From: Salminus brasiliensis
Taxonomy: Eukaryota > Chordata > Actinopteri > Characiformes > Bryconidae
Direction: 5' to 3'
Length of the DNA stretch: 64,000 nucleotides
Assembly (NCBI RefSeq): GCF_030463535.1
Contig: NC_132893.1
Span: 20,692,027-20,756,026, forward strand
Position numbers and translations under genes: made by a program. Shown here piece by piece: positions 1 to 12,600 of the stretch. The notes beneath the pieces were generated by a model that worked only from the letters and a program-made list of their open reading frames with translations, made no database searches and was not told the DNA's origin. Each line of letters begins with the position of its first letter. Within the stretch, counting starts at the first letter, position 1.

Positions 1-420
1 CTCAGGTTCTCTTCATTGGAACTCCCCTGCAAATGAGCAATTGTCCCCATTCGTGCTAATATTTGCCTACTGATGGGCAGGTGTAGCGAGGGTATAATCC
101 ATGAGTCTTATATTGTTCTGCTGTGTCAGCTGGGGGTAGAAAGGGTAATACTCGCCTGAGACAGTCAGCTGGTGTGCAGTTACACTTTCAGTTTCAGTTA
201 CCTCATAGAAATCTGCGGCGGGTGTCTCCCACACCTATTGCTTCACTTTAACTCTAAGCCTATATATCGTCTTTGATGTATTGCTAGATAACCTTTAATC
301 ATAACCTTTTCAGAATGTGTGCGTCATCCGTTTCCACCAGCCGTACTAGCCGTAGAGACAGATTTGTACAATAAGTAAGTGTCACTTTTAACCCATTACT
401 GTCTCTCTTTAAAATTCTCC

Positions 421-654
421 TTTACATTTATTTACATTTACAATTATGGCATTTAGCTGACGCTCTTATCCAGAGTGACTTACAAGGTAACTCATATTAC
501 AGAGGCCAGTGTAGTGTTAGGAGTCTTGCCCAAGGACTCTTATTGGTGTAGCACAGCATAGTCACCCAGACTGGGAATCGAACCCCAGTCTCCCACATGG
601 TATGGTAGTTCACTGGCAGGTAGTGGTGTTATCTGTTGCGCCACACCAACCACT
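421..654 (-). mobile_element. tRNA-derived SINE (family A)
   Basis: Read on the minus strand this begins with a tRNA-like head. A box-A-like stretch lies at 629-643 and a box-B GGTTCGATTCC at 574-584. The body ends in the tail CTCTGGATAAGAGCG followed by GCTAAATGCC and ATGTAAATGTAAA. Related copies lie at 51591-51800 and, more decayed, at 13000-13160. The tail matches the end of the LINE fragment at 35560-35990. It is not a functional tRNA gene because no cloverleaf is preserved. Confidence 0.75.
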
Positions 655-2372
655 GGTCTGTACGGTTTTCTGAGCACACGCAGCTTAAAAAGTGAGATTT
701 GTCATTTAGCTGATCAGATTAAATTGAGTAATTTGGTCACACAAGGCTACTGATCCTTAACAGAACAATAGAAATTTTGATTTTACATGACAATGACATG
801 TAGAGAATACAGTTCAATATGTACTGATCAGTCATAAAATTAATACCACCTGCCTAATTTTGAGTAGATCGCCATAGGGATTCATTGGATTGACTTTACA
901 AGACCTCTAGCATTAGCAGCAGATCCTGTAAGTTGTGAGGTGGGGACTTCATCACACCATTGAGCTTTGGGTGCCCATGGCCCTGTTGCTGGTTCACCGG
1001 TTGTCCTTCTTGAACCACTTTTGGTAGGTACTGACTACTCCATACCAGAAAAAAACAAAAAACATTGGACTTGCCTGATCTTTTTTGGAGATTTTCTGAC
1101 TCTGCCCTGATCATTTGACCCTTGCTGAAGCGGCTCAGATCAGTTTTTGGCTTTTGGCACATCACCTACAAAAACTGACTTGCTGCCTAATATAAATCCC
1201 AGTGCTTAACAGATACCACTGTAGATGAAGATAAGATCAGTGTTTTCACTTTACCTGTCAGTAGTGCTAATGTTATGACATCACTATTTCTACTTTAGAC
1301 TGGATTCAACCTGCCTTCGGATCAATGTGTCCATTCTGTCATACTAAATATGAAGCTTAATGATTAATGCAAAACAGACCCTGTAAACCACCTGTAGGCG
1401 GCTACGGCTAGTGGTTGGTTGTCTGAAAGACTGAAACTAGATTCTTCCACTGGACGCTGTATGACTTGTGCATGATTGATATCCACATGTTTTGCTTCTT
1501 CTGAACCAAGTGGGAGTTTCTAGACAGTGTAAAGATGAAGTTGATGGAACAGGAAATGGCCCTATACTCTTTCAGTAAAGTTCCAAGTGTATAAATGTGT
1601 AAAATGTCTTTGCCTGTTAAATATAAACATTACCTTTCCCTGGAACTAAAGGTCTGAGCCAAAACCCCGACAACAGCCCCAGATCATTATCACGTCCAGT
1701 GGTTATAGTCAACTTTTAGACCTAGGCCTTCAGTTCAGGCCGCAATTGTCAAAACAGAGGATAAGCCCTCCAGTATCATCCAGCGCTAATTTCTGCCCAC
1801 CCTAGTATGGGATTCTGCTAGTATGTTAGCGCAAAGCCAACAACAATGCACTTCAGCATTTTTGGGTGCTGTAGATTAAACTTGAACATTAAAAGCTTGA
1901 TCTGAAGCTTGTAACAGATATTATCACATACGTCTTGTCTTTTAGAGTCTAATAGTATCTCTTTACACTCATGAAACAGCCGCTGCAGTTCTCCATTTCT
2001 AACAACTGCCTGTATCCTGGATAGACTGCATCTCATATTTATAGACGGTGACGCACGTAGGATTTCCAGGCCCAGAGTGATGTTTTTCCAACGAAGCTGG
2101 TCCCACCCATTGGAAATCAGAATGTAAGTGGTCGTTTCCTTTGTCAGTTCCTAATTATGTTGTTGGTAAATCTAAAGCATTAGGCCTTCATGTCTGCTCG
2201 TGAAGTCAACAATGGCAGAGGTCATTTATATGTATCGATTCAGATACCACTCAGGAAAAATTCTAATTAGACAATTTTCCACATGCAAGACTAAACGGAG
2301 AGTTTTTTTTTGTTCCCTCTAAATATTAGGCCTTCTCTGAGCTCCTCACTGAGCTCCTCAGTACAATAATTG
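655..2372. other. Intergenic, no gene seen
   Basis: AT-rich sequence with only short open frames, none showing a recognisable domain or consistent splice signals. The frames at 896-1165 and 1818-2036 on the minus strand look like chance. Confidence 0.6.
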
Positions 2373-2523
2373 TACTGCCAGGGGGCCTCATTTATCAAGC
2401 ATCTCAGAGTAAAAGTACTGATCTAGGATCTCCTTTCATCTACTGGCTAATTAAATTAATTGAACCATAACTGATCCCAGGTCAGCATTTTTACTCTAAG
2501 AAGTTAATAATACAGGCCAGTGT
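2373..2523. mobile_element. Palindromic MITE
   Basis: The left end reads GGCCTCATTTATCAAGCAT then CTCAGAGTAAAAGTACTGATC. The right end is a degenerate reverse complement (GATCCCAGGTCAGCATTTTTA, then TAATACAGGCC). The inverted ends of about 45-55 bp surround a short AT-rich core. It resembles a non-autonomous DNA transposon I have seen widely in fish genomes. The superfamily is not determined. Confidence 0.55.
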
Positions 2524-2759
2524 TTGTCTGTGGAGATTGCACGGCTATGTTCTTGTCTGAAACACCTTCAGAGAAATCTATCTTGGTGGTATCTATGTAG
2601 ATACCACCAAGTGAGCTCTGTTATTGGTTAGGACTTCAGGAACTGGGCTTATGCATTGATCTGAAGCATGACTAAAGTAGCAAAATGTCTTTTACAAGCT
2701 TAAAATGTCTGGTTCTAATCTAGAACCGGAAAAAATGCCAGCATTAGCTTAAATGTTGG

Positions 2760-3095
2760 TCACCAGCATTAGCTTAAATGTTATTACAAGTGTGATTGGT
2801 GTAACGTTGCACACAAGGATTCAATTCCTTGGCCAGGCAAGTACACCATGCTATACCAGTAAAAGTCCTACTACTGCAACATTTCCGGTTGCTCCAAGGA
2901 GAAGAGTTTCAGCCAACATGCAGTAAATGTAAAAAGTATCCAATATACATAAAAGCACCATTGGGATTGAATGTGCAATGATTGTTGGCATCTATGCACT
3001 AATCTGAAGGGCTAGCTCTAATAGTTTCAGTTCACCACTCATTATAAGACATACATTTAGCATGGAATAGCTGCATCTGATGCTGTTAATTTGAT
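2760..3095 (+). repeat. Duplicated segment B, copy 1
   Basis: Clearly similar to 3988-4322, from CAGCATTAGC through GATTCAATTCC to GAATAGCTGCAT near the end. A tRNA-like box-B (GGATTCAATTCC) suggests that the left part is a SINE and the right part is carried-along sequence. Copy 1 lacks part of the tRNA-like head seen in copy 2. Confidence 0.7.
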
Positions 3096-3849
3096 TTATT
3101 AAATCAATAAAACACAGTTTTCAGTCTCTGAGATGTCAATTAGTATTTTCTCAATGGAGAATCTCTTTTCAGAATGCTGTAAAGTCCAATACTAGGCTTA
3201 ATCCTTAAAGTCTGGGAAACCTAGATGTTCTGTCTTCAAGCATAAGATCCAGTCCACTGACATATGCACCAAAATCAAATTTAGCACCTTTATAAACACT
3301 TGAATCCTTCAAGACCTTAAAACCTCCCCTGGGCCCAACATGTAGTAAATGTCTTGAAGTAAAATAATTAAAAAAAAAAAGTTGAAGTTGTGCTTCTTCT
3401 ATTTCCTCTACGGACAGGAAAAGTCTCACCTGATTTTGCATGTTATCACTTTGAGAGTATGAGTTACGGAAGTATTCGAGGTCTGTGGTATATAAATGAT
3501 GTCAGCCATGGGCTTACTGGGGGCCTCCCTTGGCTGTTCTGTGTGGCTGTCGCTGACTTTTGACTGCGGGATGTCTCAAATGGATTCTACTAATCCAGGT
3601 TCCAACAATGCTACTTAGAGAAGACTGCTGAGGAACAGGGTTTTCAAAAAACACAATGAAGCTAAGTAACAGTTGGATATCATAATAGGCATTCATAATA
3701 TTCCAAAGCACGGTTTGGGATATAAACATTCTCAAATACAAGAGACACATGCAATATAAAACAAAATGACACAATCACACAATTATTTACAAATAAGTCA
3801 TCAGTCAAGTTTGCAGAGAGGTACTTCTGTCATCAGTGCATCCTATAAA

Positions 3850-3965
3850 ACATTTAGGTGTGCTAAGCATTGGTAAAAAATTTTTTACAGGGCCTCAGCC
3901 CTTGGTTAGCAAAATCAGGCCTGAGGCTTGTTGCCAATTGCAATTAAGAACTGTGAGCTAAATCA
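3850..3965 (+). repeat. Duplicated segment A, copy 1
   Basis: Shares TAGGTGTGCTAAGCAT, GGCCTGAGGC and CAATTGCAATTAAGAACTGT with the segment at 4322-4440. Together with the segment-B copies this shows a local duplication with order B, A, B', A'. Confidence 0.65.
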
Positions 3966-3987
3966 AATTTCCAATATTTACTAAAAG

Positions 3988-4322
3988 CAGCATTAGCTAT
4001 TATTACAAGTGTGCTTGGTGCAGTGTAGCGGGTAGTAACACCACTAATCCTTTGGCAGACAAGGATTCAATTCCCTGGCCAGGCACGGACACCATGCTAC
4101 AACAGTAAAAGTCCTTGGTGCAGGACTCCTAATGTAACAGAAGTGAAAAGTGTCAGCCAATATGCAGTAAATGTAAAAAAGTACCATTGTGACTGAATGC
4201 ACAATGATTGTTGGCATCTATGCACTAATCTGAAGGCTTAGCTCTAATAGTTTTAGTTCACCACTCATTATAAGATATAAGTTTAGCATGGAATAGCTGC
4301 ATTTGATGCTGTTATCTTGATT
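3988..4322 (+). repeat. Duplicated segment B, copy 2, with SINE-like head
   Basis: Second copy of the segment at 2760-3095. Here the tRNA-like head is better preserved: TAGCGGGTAGTAACACC as box A and GGATTCAATTCC as box B. Confidence 0.65.
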
Positions 4323-4440
4323 AGGTGTGCTAAGCATCACAAAGGTCCTTTTTTTGCAAGGCCTTAGCTCTTGATTAGCAAAAGCAGGCCTGAGGCATGT
4401 CGACAATTGCAATTAAGAACTGTGAAATGACTCAAATTTC
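4322..4440 (+). repeat. Duplicated segment A, copy 2
   Basis: Second copy of the 3850-3965 segment. It directly abuts the end of segment B copy 2. Confidence 0.65.
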
Positions 4441-4802
4441 TAAGATCTATCATTCCTCTGAGTCTTCAAACCTTGTACTAAAACGTATCAAACATGGGCT
4501 CCTCTGTGCAACTGTGTACAGATCTGAAAACTAAAGTAATCAGTGCCTACATGGCAGGGGGAGGCTGCAAGAAAATAGCCAAGCATTTGTAGCTTGCTTA
4601 AGGTTTCCAAAGTGCAAGCTGTTATTACGAAGTGGCTGTTCAGGGGAACTTCAGTATAACAGAGAACTGCTCATATGCTGGTAAGACAGGCAAGTCAAAA
4701 CCCAAATGACTGCCAAGAACCTGCATGAATGTTTAGCTGAGTTGGGAGGTAGTGTCCCGTTACACTGTACACGACATTGCTTCCACATAACATAACATAA
4801 TT

Positions 4803-6197
4803 TTTTTTTTATGGAGTGAGTCATTCATTTCATTATCGTATTAAAATGAGGTCAATTCACTACAATTGAACTACAAGTGTGTCGAAATCAGACAGAACAG
4901 AAAACACAGATCCTTTTTATTGTAGGTATTCTAGGAAGTTGATGGAGAGCATTTACATCTTATCTGTGTCTAATATTGACTTTAATAAGACTATAATAAG
5001 GTTTACTGTGTGCCAACTTTTCCAAATAGGCATATTTTTAAATCAAGTTGACAAATGTTACTACTCTAAACAATCATGATGAACAGACGGTCTTTTTTCA
5101 CCTAAAGGTGTAAAGGAGCAAAGATAAAATGTACATAGAATCATAAGACAGAAATCTTTTTGGTTGCCGTCACAATCAGCAATAGTATATTTGGATAAAA
5201 GTACTACATTTCACGAACAAAAAAACAGACAAATATGAAGCATGGGGTAAATCTTGGGATGGATTGTGCATTGGGCTTGTGTTGCTGCCAGTGGCATTTG
5301 TGGAGGGAAGAATGGATTCCACAAAATATGAACAAATCCTGGATGCAAATGTCAAACAATCTGTAAAAAAGCTGAAGCTGAAGAAAAAAAGCTGAACAGG
5401 AAATGAATCAATACACCTCAAAATCCCCCATGGACTACTAGAAGAGACACAAACTGAAGCTTGTGGAGTCCCCTGTCATAAATAGCACAAAATGTGGCTA
5501 GACCTTAAAAAGCTCAGAACTAGAGGCCTTTTGCCAAAAAGGGTGGGGAAAATTGAACTGAACTGATGAATAAAATAAAAATGTCTGCAAGCTGTTATTT
5601 CTATTTTACTCAGATATGGATTTCTTTAAATACTGAAACTGAACTATTTTCACTTTTTTTAATTGTAATGTAATGTAATGTTGGATGAGCTACAGATGCT
5701 GTGTTCTACATTAAACATCTACATAATAAAAATGACAAAATGTGTAATTTGGCCAAACTTTTCCACAAGACTATATAAGCTTCCCCTACAGTCATGAGTT
5801 AGAATTCATGTGTTGAGCCACAATTAAAAGATGTGCTTTACACGTGTATTTTACAAGCTAGAAGATACAGAACTGACATCTCAAAGTGAAAGAAGCATGT
5901 GGACTGTTGAGGTAGAGCAATATTATAGGATTTTATACAAATTTGACTCGGGTTACACTGCTTTACGCAGTTTGTGTAAGTGTTCCTACTTCACCAAAGT
6001 TCCCTAGTACAGACCCTACTGTCCCGCTGTTTTCTAGCTTATATGTGAAGGAAAAAATGCTACATAATGCTGCTTAAACCTACAATAAAAAGAATCCAAA
6101 TTTTCTGTTCTGTTTAATTTCGGTACTTGTAGTTCAGTTGTAGTGAATTGACCTCATTTTAATACAAATGGAATCAATGACTCACAAAATTTTTTTA
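4803..6197. mobile_element. Element with ~120-bp terminal inverted repeats
   Basis: The left end (4803-4927) and the right end (6079-6197) are inverted copies. Both contain GTGAATTGACCTCATTTTAA or its complement, plus CTTTTTATTGTAGGT at the inner edge. The interior of about 1.15 kb has only short frames and no transposase motif, so this looks like a non-autonomous DNA transposon. Part of its interior (from GAAGTTGATGGAGAGCATTT) recurs at 7900-8165. No clear target-site duplication was found by eye. Confidence 0.65.
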
Positions 6198-7899
6198 CAG
6201 AAACTTTACACAATTGATTAAAATATTTTAGACCTATGGCCTACCAGACCTCATTGTGGGAGAACATGTAAACAGCAGGGAACAGCAGGGAATTAGATAG
6301 GGAATGTGTGAGTAGGCCTCTGTCTACGACTGTGAGATCAAGCTATTCAGACAGACTCACTATACATGTGGCTTTGGTTAGCAGAGTCCTGAGCTCTTGT
6401 GCAATCTTTGAGCCAGGATTTATGGACCTGGGTCTCTTCTGTGGCACTCGTTCCTCTCTCCTCTCGGTCAAGTGTCTGCACACTCCTAAGGGAGCCCTGC
6501 TGGCCTCGCGTCAGCTCGGTGAACACAACCCCCACAATGCCTTTAAAAACAAAGTCTGGTATCAATCTTGAAAGCTTCTTAAAGCTGCCTTTATGTGATT
6601 TAGGGCCCATCCAAGGATTCTGTTTTTCTAGCTGAAGAATGTGCCATGCTCAGCAAACATGGAGAGCATATACACATAAAGTATGTTCCTATAGCTAGTA
6701 CAGTGGCAGCTGGACTTCATAACAGTGGAATGTAAATAATATTTTCAATAAGTGGGATTACTGCGAGTGTGAGAAGCATGAAGGCTAACTCCACTGAATA
6801 GAGTCGTCAGAGGTTCCTTGGTAATCCCAGGAGGCGGTTCATTTTCAGCTTTTCATCAGCTTCTTTCACCCACTTCTTGCTCTGCTCACTGCAGTTTCAC
6901 CGGGGAGTCCCCTACGACCCACCTACTGTACATACAGATGAGTTTTGTCTGATCTGCGGGGGCCGGAGCTGATATTTTAACTTTGTTGTTGTTATGTCTG
7001 CTCTGTTTTGTGCATGTTAAACCTGATCTGATCCACTGCCGTCAAAAGTGCTAAAAAAAAAAAAAAAGTTCCCTTCTCACTAGTCACAGTCTGAGCGAAA
7101 GACCTTTTTGGAGTCCTAAGCAACATCTTCTATCCATCACTGTGTCTGTTGTTAGAGTCTTGTGCATTTAGAAGCTTAACCCCTTACGCAGAAAGGCTTA
7201 TTACACACGAAGGTGTATTACACAGAAACTACAGGGACTTGTGTACAAACTACTGGGGCTGCTCTTTAGTAATAGAAGGGGTCACAACTGCCTTCTTTGG
7301 CAGAAAAGGGACATTAGACCTACATGCTAACCAATCACAGATTTTTTCTCATGCGACAGACAGGGGAAGGTGATTTTTACCCTTCAAAACAGGGCTACTT
7401 AAAATAACAGACCTAGTAAACAAATTGTTTTGCTTGTGGGCAAATAAATAAGGATTGTTTCATTTTTCTGATTACTTTCTCAAAAATCTCCTAACTCAGT
7501 GGCTATAGTGGTCTCTATATCTGTCTAAAAATGGCTCGTTATTACCATGGTGTGCAGAGCAACTGCTAGCAAAAGCATGTTTCCCAGTGTAAAAACTCTT
7601 GCTACAACCACGGTAAAAGTCCTTTGCATTAAATTAATGTTAAATGAAAGTCTTATAGGTAGGTTTTTATACACTCCCATTACAAAACACCAGCCAGGGG
7701 CATGACTAGGCCAGTTTTTATGTAGTTCTGTAGGTCTTTTTTCACTGTTCATGACAAATCAACTATTTTATAAAAACTATTTTGGTGTGAAACTGTTCAG
7801 GTTATTAACAGCTCTTATCAGTTGTATTATGATGAAGTCTGTGTATTTGCATAAGCTTAAGAAAGCATTGCTTTTACCTTTGGTTGATCTGTGTCTGTT
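6198..7899. other. Intergenic, no gene seen
   Basis: Open frames occur on both strands at 6308-6635, but without homology that I recognise and with no splice signals that make an exon. An A-run lies near 7053-7067. No clear repeat family was identified. Confidence 0.5.
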
Positions 7900-8165
7900 G
7901 GAAGTTGATGGAGAGCATTTACATCTTATCTGTGTCTAAAATACTGACTATGATAAGACACGTTTACTGTGTGTCAACTTTTCCAAATAGGCATATTTTA
8001 AAATCAAGATTATGTATGTTACTACTCTGAACAATCATGATGAATAGACATTGTCTTTTCATTTTTTTCCCTTTAAGAACTTTTACAAATAAAAACAACC
8101 CTGCTCATCTGGTATTAGATCTGGGGCACTGGAGGTAAAGGAGCAAAGATAAAATGTAGAAAAGC
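7900..8165 (+). mobile_element. Deleted relative of the 4803-6197 element
   Basis: From GAAGTTGATGGAGAGCATTT through CTTTTCCAAATAGGCATATTTT and ACAATCATGATGAA to AAAGGAGCAAAGATAAAATGTA, this tracks the interior of the long-TIR element at about 4934-5135. An extra ~70 bp is inserted before the last block. I did not find the terminal inverted repeats here. Confidence 0.6.
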
Positions 8166-8299
8166 ATGTCCACACTCAAATCTGTGCTAAGACCATTTTT
8201 ATCTGCAAGCTTTTGGTCAGAGACCTTCTTACCTATGCCTAAAAGATTTTTTTTTTGTTGTAAAAGTTTGAATAATATTTTTAAGGATTAAATAAACGT

Positions 8300-8440
8300 C
8301 ACTTGATGTAAATGTAAAGGTTCTTCACGTGCACACTTTGCATCTTTTTTACGGAAGTTCTTTTTAGAACTAAAAGGTTCTTCCATGGGATGGTGCAAAT
8401 AAACACTTTGTAGCTTCTTTGTTTTTAAGAGTGCACATCC
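8300..8440. mobile_element. AGAACC-type MITE, decayed copy
   Basis: Carries the family signature of inverted AAGGTTCTTC / GAAGAACC blocks and ends in TTGTTTTTAAGAGTGCA. Better copies are at 24297-24503, 36600-36785, 61258-61455 and 62292-62903. Confidence 0.5.
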
Positions 8441-9489
8441 TCCAAGTAAAGGCTTAGTTCTCCTACTCATAAATGCTGAGTGACGTCCCTCTAAATGTAC
8501 TCCTTATAACTTAGATTCAGTGATATTCTGGAATAGGTACAAACATTTAAGACAAAACCTTTAAGTTCTTTGTATTCCGGTAGACAATTTAAAATGGTTT
8601 TTGCAATTTATTTCCACCCATTTAATCATTTTATGATTATTCATGTCACTGTCTGCAAAGACAACATGTACAAGACGAGATACTGTTCCTGAGATGGGAA
8701 AAACACATTTTTATTTAATTGGTTAAATGCATGACTATGATTAAATGTTGGACTGAATTGTATCTTGAGTGAACAATAATGAAGTTTCAAAACTATTTCA
8801 AACATCACCTTTATACATTAAAAAAAGTTACGTAATAACCAAAGTTTGAGAGGAGGACCTCCTCCTTCCATTTAAACTTCCTATAAATTTCCCTCTCACC
8901 TTTTTTGTGTCTTGTGACAAAGTGTTTGTACTCCTCCCCATCTTCTCCCTGTTCCTCAGTACTTTCTCAGTTCTACCTCCGTACATCAAGGGGGAATCCA
9001 GTTCTTTACTTCAAAGCAGAAGCCGGCCAGAACTTCAGCCCAGGTTCTCAAAGTTCTGTCCCCTCCAACAGTCAGACAGTCTGTTCTCATGCTACAACCA
9101 GATATGCAAAAAGTAGAGAACCTGCACTGAAAAACTGAAATAATTGGTACTGTGCCAATTGTAAAGTTTTATTTAAGTAAAAGTGGAAGTATGGAGCCAA
9201 ACATATACTTGAGGGGAAATTAAAAAGTACCAACATTTAAATACAACTTAAGTAAACATTTTAACAAATAGATTTAAAGGGCACAATTTTTGATTGTGTG
9301 TGATGTGGTAGGTGCCTGATATTCATATGCATTCATGTTCAGGCAAAAAACCCCCAAAAAAACCCATTAAGTCAAGTGATTTATTTTTTAGCATACAGAA
9401 AAAACATATATTAACCATGTATTTAATAAAAAATGAAAGTGAAGCAACGAATCAACGAATAAACATAACATTTCACTCTTTCACAAAAT
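8441..9489. other. Intergenic, no gene seen
   Basis: AT-rich sequence with overlapping short frames near 8905-9138 that have no recognisable domain. No repeat family recognised. Confidence 0.5.
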
Positions 9490-9770
9490 ATTTTCTACAC
9501 CTCCAAAGTTCATTCTTACTACCAGGACCATTTTTTTATTCTTATGATCCACGTAATCTCAGACACATTCAATGATGTTGAAGTCTGGACTCTGGGGTGG
9601 TCGCTCTACTGTTCTGAGAACACCAGCAGCTTTAACAATTTGGAGAAACCTCGAGATTGTAAAAGTGTTGTTGATGGGAACCAGACATCTGAAGAGTAAT
9701 GCTTCGCAGACAGCTGCTGAAAAATGTATATTGTGCCTTTTTAAATACACTTGTGGTGAGTAAGGCAACA
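9490..9770 (-). pseudogene. Tc1-like transposase remnant
   Basis: On the minus strand the frame reads RPPQSPDFNIIECV, matching the WPPQSPDLNxIE signature just before the third catalytic acidic residue of Tc1-like transposases. A stop follows soon after, and upstream the frame loses similarity. Only the motif region is secure and the limits are approximate. Confidence 0.5.
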
Positions 9771-11032
9771 TGGTCCTCAAAGAAAACATATTTTTTATCA
9801 GATTTATCAGTATTTTACCAGCACCGATATAAAACACATGAGATATGTAGTTTACTGGTGGCTTTGCATAGTAAATAAAAGGGCTATATTTGTGATGTTC
9901 TGTATATTTGGGGTTCTGACCCCTGGTTTCTGTCACTACTAGTGCTAGGCTCTCTGCAATGTACCATTTGACTTTGTTTACATCTCAACTATTCAATTAT
10001 GCTGAAATTTGGAATTGGTGGACTTCCCCTTTAATAGCCATGGACTGGAAATGTTACTGTACATTTCCCTCTGATTTCAACACAGCAATATAATGGGTAA
10101 TATAAATTGGACTTCATTTACCAAAATCTTCATAAAATGCCTCAGATTCCTGCGTGTGTTTTAAACTGCATTTTCTCACAGAGCTGCTCTTATAATAATG
10201 GATGAACAATGGTGAATGTCAGAAATCTTGTGAAAAAATGTGTAGCTAGGTTTTTTGGAAGAAATGTCATCTTAAGAGCAGTTAGACTATACTTCTTTTT
10301 GTGTTATGTATTTCACCCAAAATATGGAAGCTTATTTCCAGTTTGATAGTGCAGTGGGTCCGGTCAGTCCCTGCAAATCAGCACTCCATGACATTCAATC
10401 AAGAAGCAGGTAGGCCATTATTTCATGATTTTCTAATAAAACAATTGAGTCTGAAATGATCAAAGTCAGTGCAGTAGGCCTGTGGTCCCCTCTGAAACAA
10501 AAGAAACAAGTGACTCATCAGACATTACTCCAGTTTCCTCTGCTTCTCAGGCCAGCTCAAGACATTTGTCTGAGCTTTAGCCTCGCAGGAAACTGGCTCA
10601 TTCTGAAAGGAAAACATCAGATGCTCTTTCAGTAACGTCGACCTCGTCTGGGATGTTGCGTAATGCCCCTTAAAGCTCACTGCGAGGGCGAGGGAGTTTC
10701 ACTAATGTAATGATGTTATGTCTGGCTCAAATGATTTAAAGGGGCTTAAAGACTCCTTAGACTGCAACACAGTCAAATGCTCAAGATTAGACTTCCATAG
10801 AAGCTTTGTCACAAACAGCTTATAAAACAGCTGACTGCCATGCTGAAGCCAAGCAGTTTCCCCATTCTAATTAAACATTGTTTGAGGGCAGCTTGAACTT
10901 CGCATGGTAAGACATTGAATCTTCCTGAAAATTCAGGCATATATTTTAATTTATTTCATTTTTATGAAAGCAGTTGTATAGAATATCTATATCTTCTCTG
11001 ATTTATGCAAACCCAGCCACCATTTCTTTTCG
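9771..11032. other. Intergenic, no gene seen
   Basis: No coding exon seen. The part near 10470-10760 is less AT-rich and lacks recognisable repeats, so it is a candidate for conserved non-coding DNA, but this cannot be judged without alignment. Confidence 0.4.
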
Positions 11033-11255
11033 AACTGCTGCCAGTGCGGCATTGCCATGCAGCCGACGCGCTCATAGGAAAGCATTGGGTCCCCAACTCC
11101 ACCACACCAGCTAACAGAGGCCATTAAGTATGATTAGGGGAGAGAGCATGGCCAATTGTGCTCTCTCTGACTCTGGCGTCTGATGTCAAAGCAGCATGGT
11201 CAAATTGATTCGATTTTGCAAACCCATAGTGGCAGTGCATAAGACTGCTGAGCCA
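11033..11255 (-). mobile_element. tRNA-derived SINE (family B), decayed
   Basis: On the minus strand it starts GGCTCAGCAGTCTTATGCAC, has a worn box B (AAATCGAATC) and then GAGAGAGCACAATTGGCCAT GCTCTCTCC, the body signature of family B. The best copy is at 57577-57957. Confidence 0.65.
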
Positions 11256-11980
11256 ATTAGACCCCCAATAGTATCTTAATTATTTGTCAAACCTGCTATT
11301 GTGTTATTGCAGTGAATCTCCCATTCAGTTTAAAAAAAAAACAATACAATGTTAAAAACCTTGTTTTTACAGATAAAAGAATCTTTCCATATTTGAAATG
11401 TACTTGCGAAACTCTGGAATGGATCATAAACACTGAGGAGACATTGTGAAATAACAAGGGTCGAATGTTGACCTCAAAGGATGACCTGGAAATTATGTCT
11501 GTGTCTTGTTTTCAGTCATCCAGGTCACTGAATTGTCTAGAAGATCATGACTGTATCATATCTAGACAGTGACATAGGGTACTGGGTTTGTTTTTCTGTT
11601 GGATAATTAAACAGAAACCTGTTTCTGTCTAGAAGTGTAGTTTTAATGATCACAATGCTTTCTAAGAATTTAGCCAAATAAATAGGTTAAGTCTATCATT
11701 AAGTCTATCATTAAAAAAAGGTTTTTACTCTGACAAGAATTATAGATGTATGCTACGGACATCTGAGAAGATGTTGTGGAATGTCCTTGTTCCTTTCCTG
11801 TTTATCAGTAAAAATGTGCACCAGGAAGTCTCATGTGAGCATCACATAATATTTGGTGAGCACTAAATTAAAGGTTAGCCACTAGCTATTAGGTGAGCAC
11901 TAAACAGTATTAGTAAATTAGTAAAAACTGTATACAGTTGAAATCAAAATAATAAATTACCCATAGCAAATTAGCTTTAT
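11256..11980. other. Intergenic, no gene seen
   Basis: AT-rich. A direct repeat AAGTCTATCATTAA occurs twice near 11690-11715. Nothing coding was seen. Confidence 0.5.
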
Positions 11981-12530
11981 TCACAAAACTGTTTGCAATA
12001 AACCAATCAAAGACCAATTTAAATATCTCAACACAACTAATAGAACAAGTGCCTTCTTATAATGACACAAAATGACACTTATAATGACGACTACAGTCTC
12101 AGAACTACTCAACCCCTGTGATGACCACCCCAGAATCTTCTGGGACTTCTTCTGAAACCAAAGTTTGGTGGACTTTGAGGTATGCTTGGGATAATTGTTC
12201 TGTTGGAAAGTCCAATTAATCTCAACCTTCAGCTTCCTGACAGAAGGCTTGACGTTTTCTCCTAGGATTTCCTGATACTTGATTGAATCCATGTTGCCAT
12301 ACCACACGCTGCAGGTTTCCAGCGCTAGAGGAAGCAAAGCAGCCGCAAAGCAGCACGAGCCACCGCCAAGCTTCACTGTAAGCAGGGTGGTCCTTTCAGC
12401 GTATGCTTTATCCTTCCTCCTGCAGACATACCCACTGATCCAAACATACCTAAAAAGTTCTGGGAGTTTTTGGATTCTGTTCTGTAGAGATGTATGTGCA
12501 ACATTCTTTCAAAGACTCCATAGTATTATT
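11981..12530 (-). pseudogene. Tc1-like transposase pseudogene
   Basis: A minus-strand frame reads MKLGGGSCCF, then MDSIKYQEILGENVKPSVRK, then FQQNNYPKHTSKSTKLWFQK. This aligns in order with the catalytic core of fish Tc1-like transposases. The usual QxDNDPKH is changed to QQNNYPKH, so the second catalytic aspartate is lost. The frame breaks before the C-terminal DLNPIE motif, where it reads into unrelated residues. It is a dead, 5'- and 3'-truncated copy. Confidence 0.8.
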
Positions 12531-12600
12531 TGTATAATAGACAGCAAATAGATGTATATAAGTTGCACCAATTGCTGACAGAGATGTGCAAACACACACA

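Noticed and set aside
6308-6635. Overlapping open frames on both strands as a possible gene
   Set aside because: No recognisable domain, no splice sites in agreement, and frames open on both strands at once.
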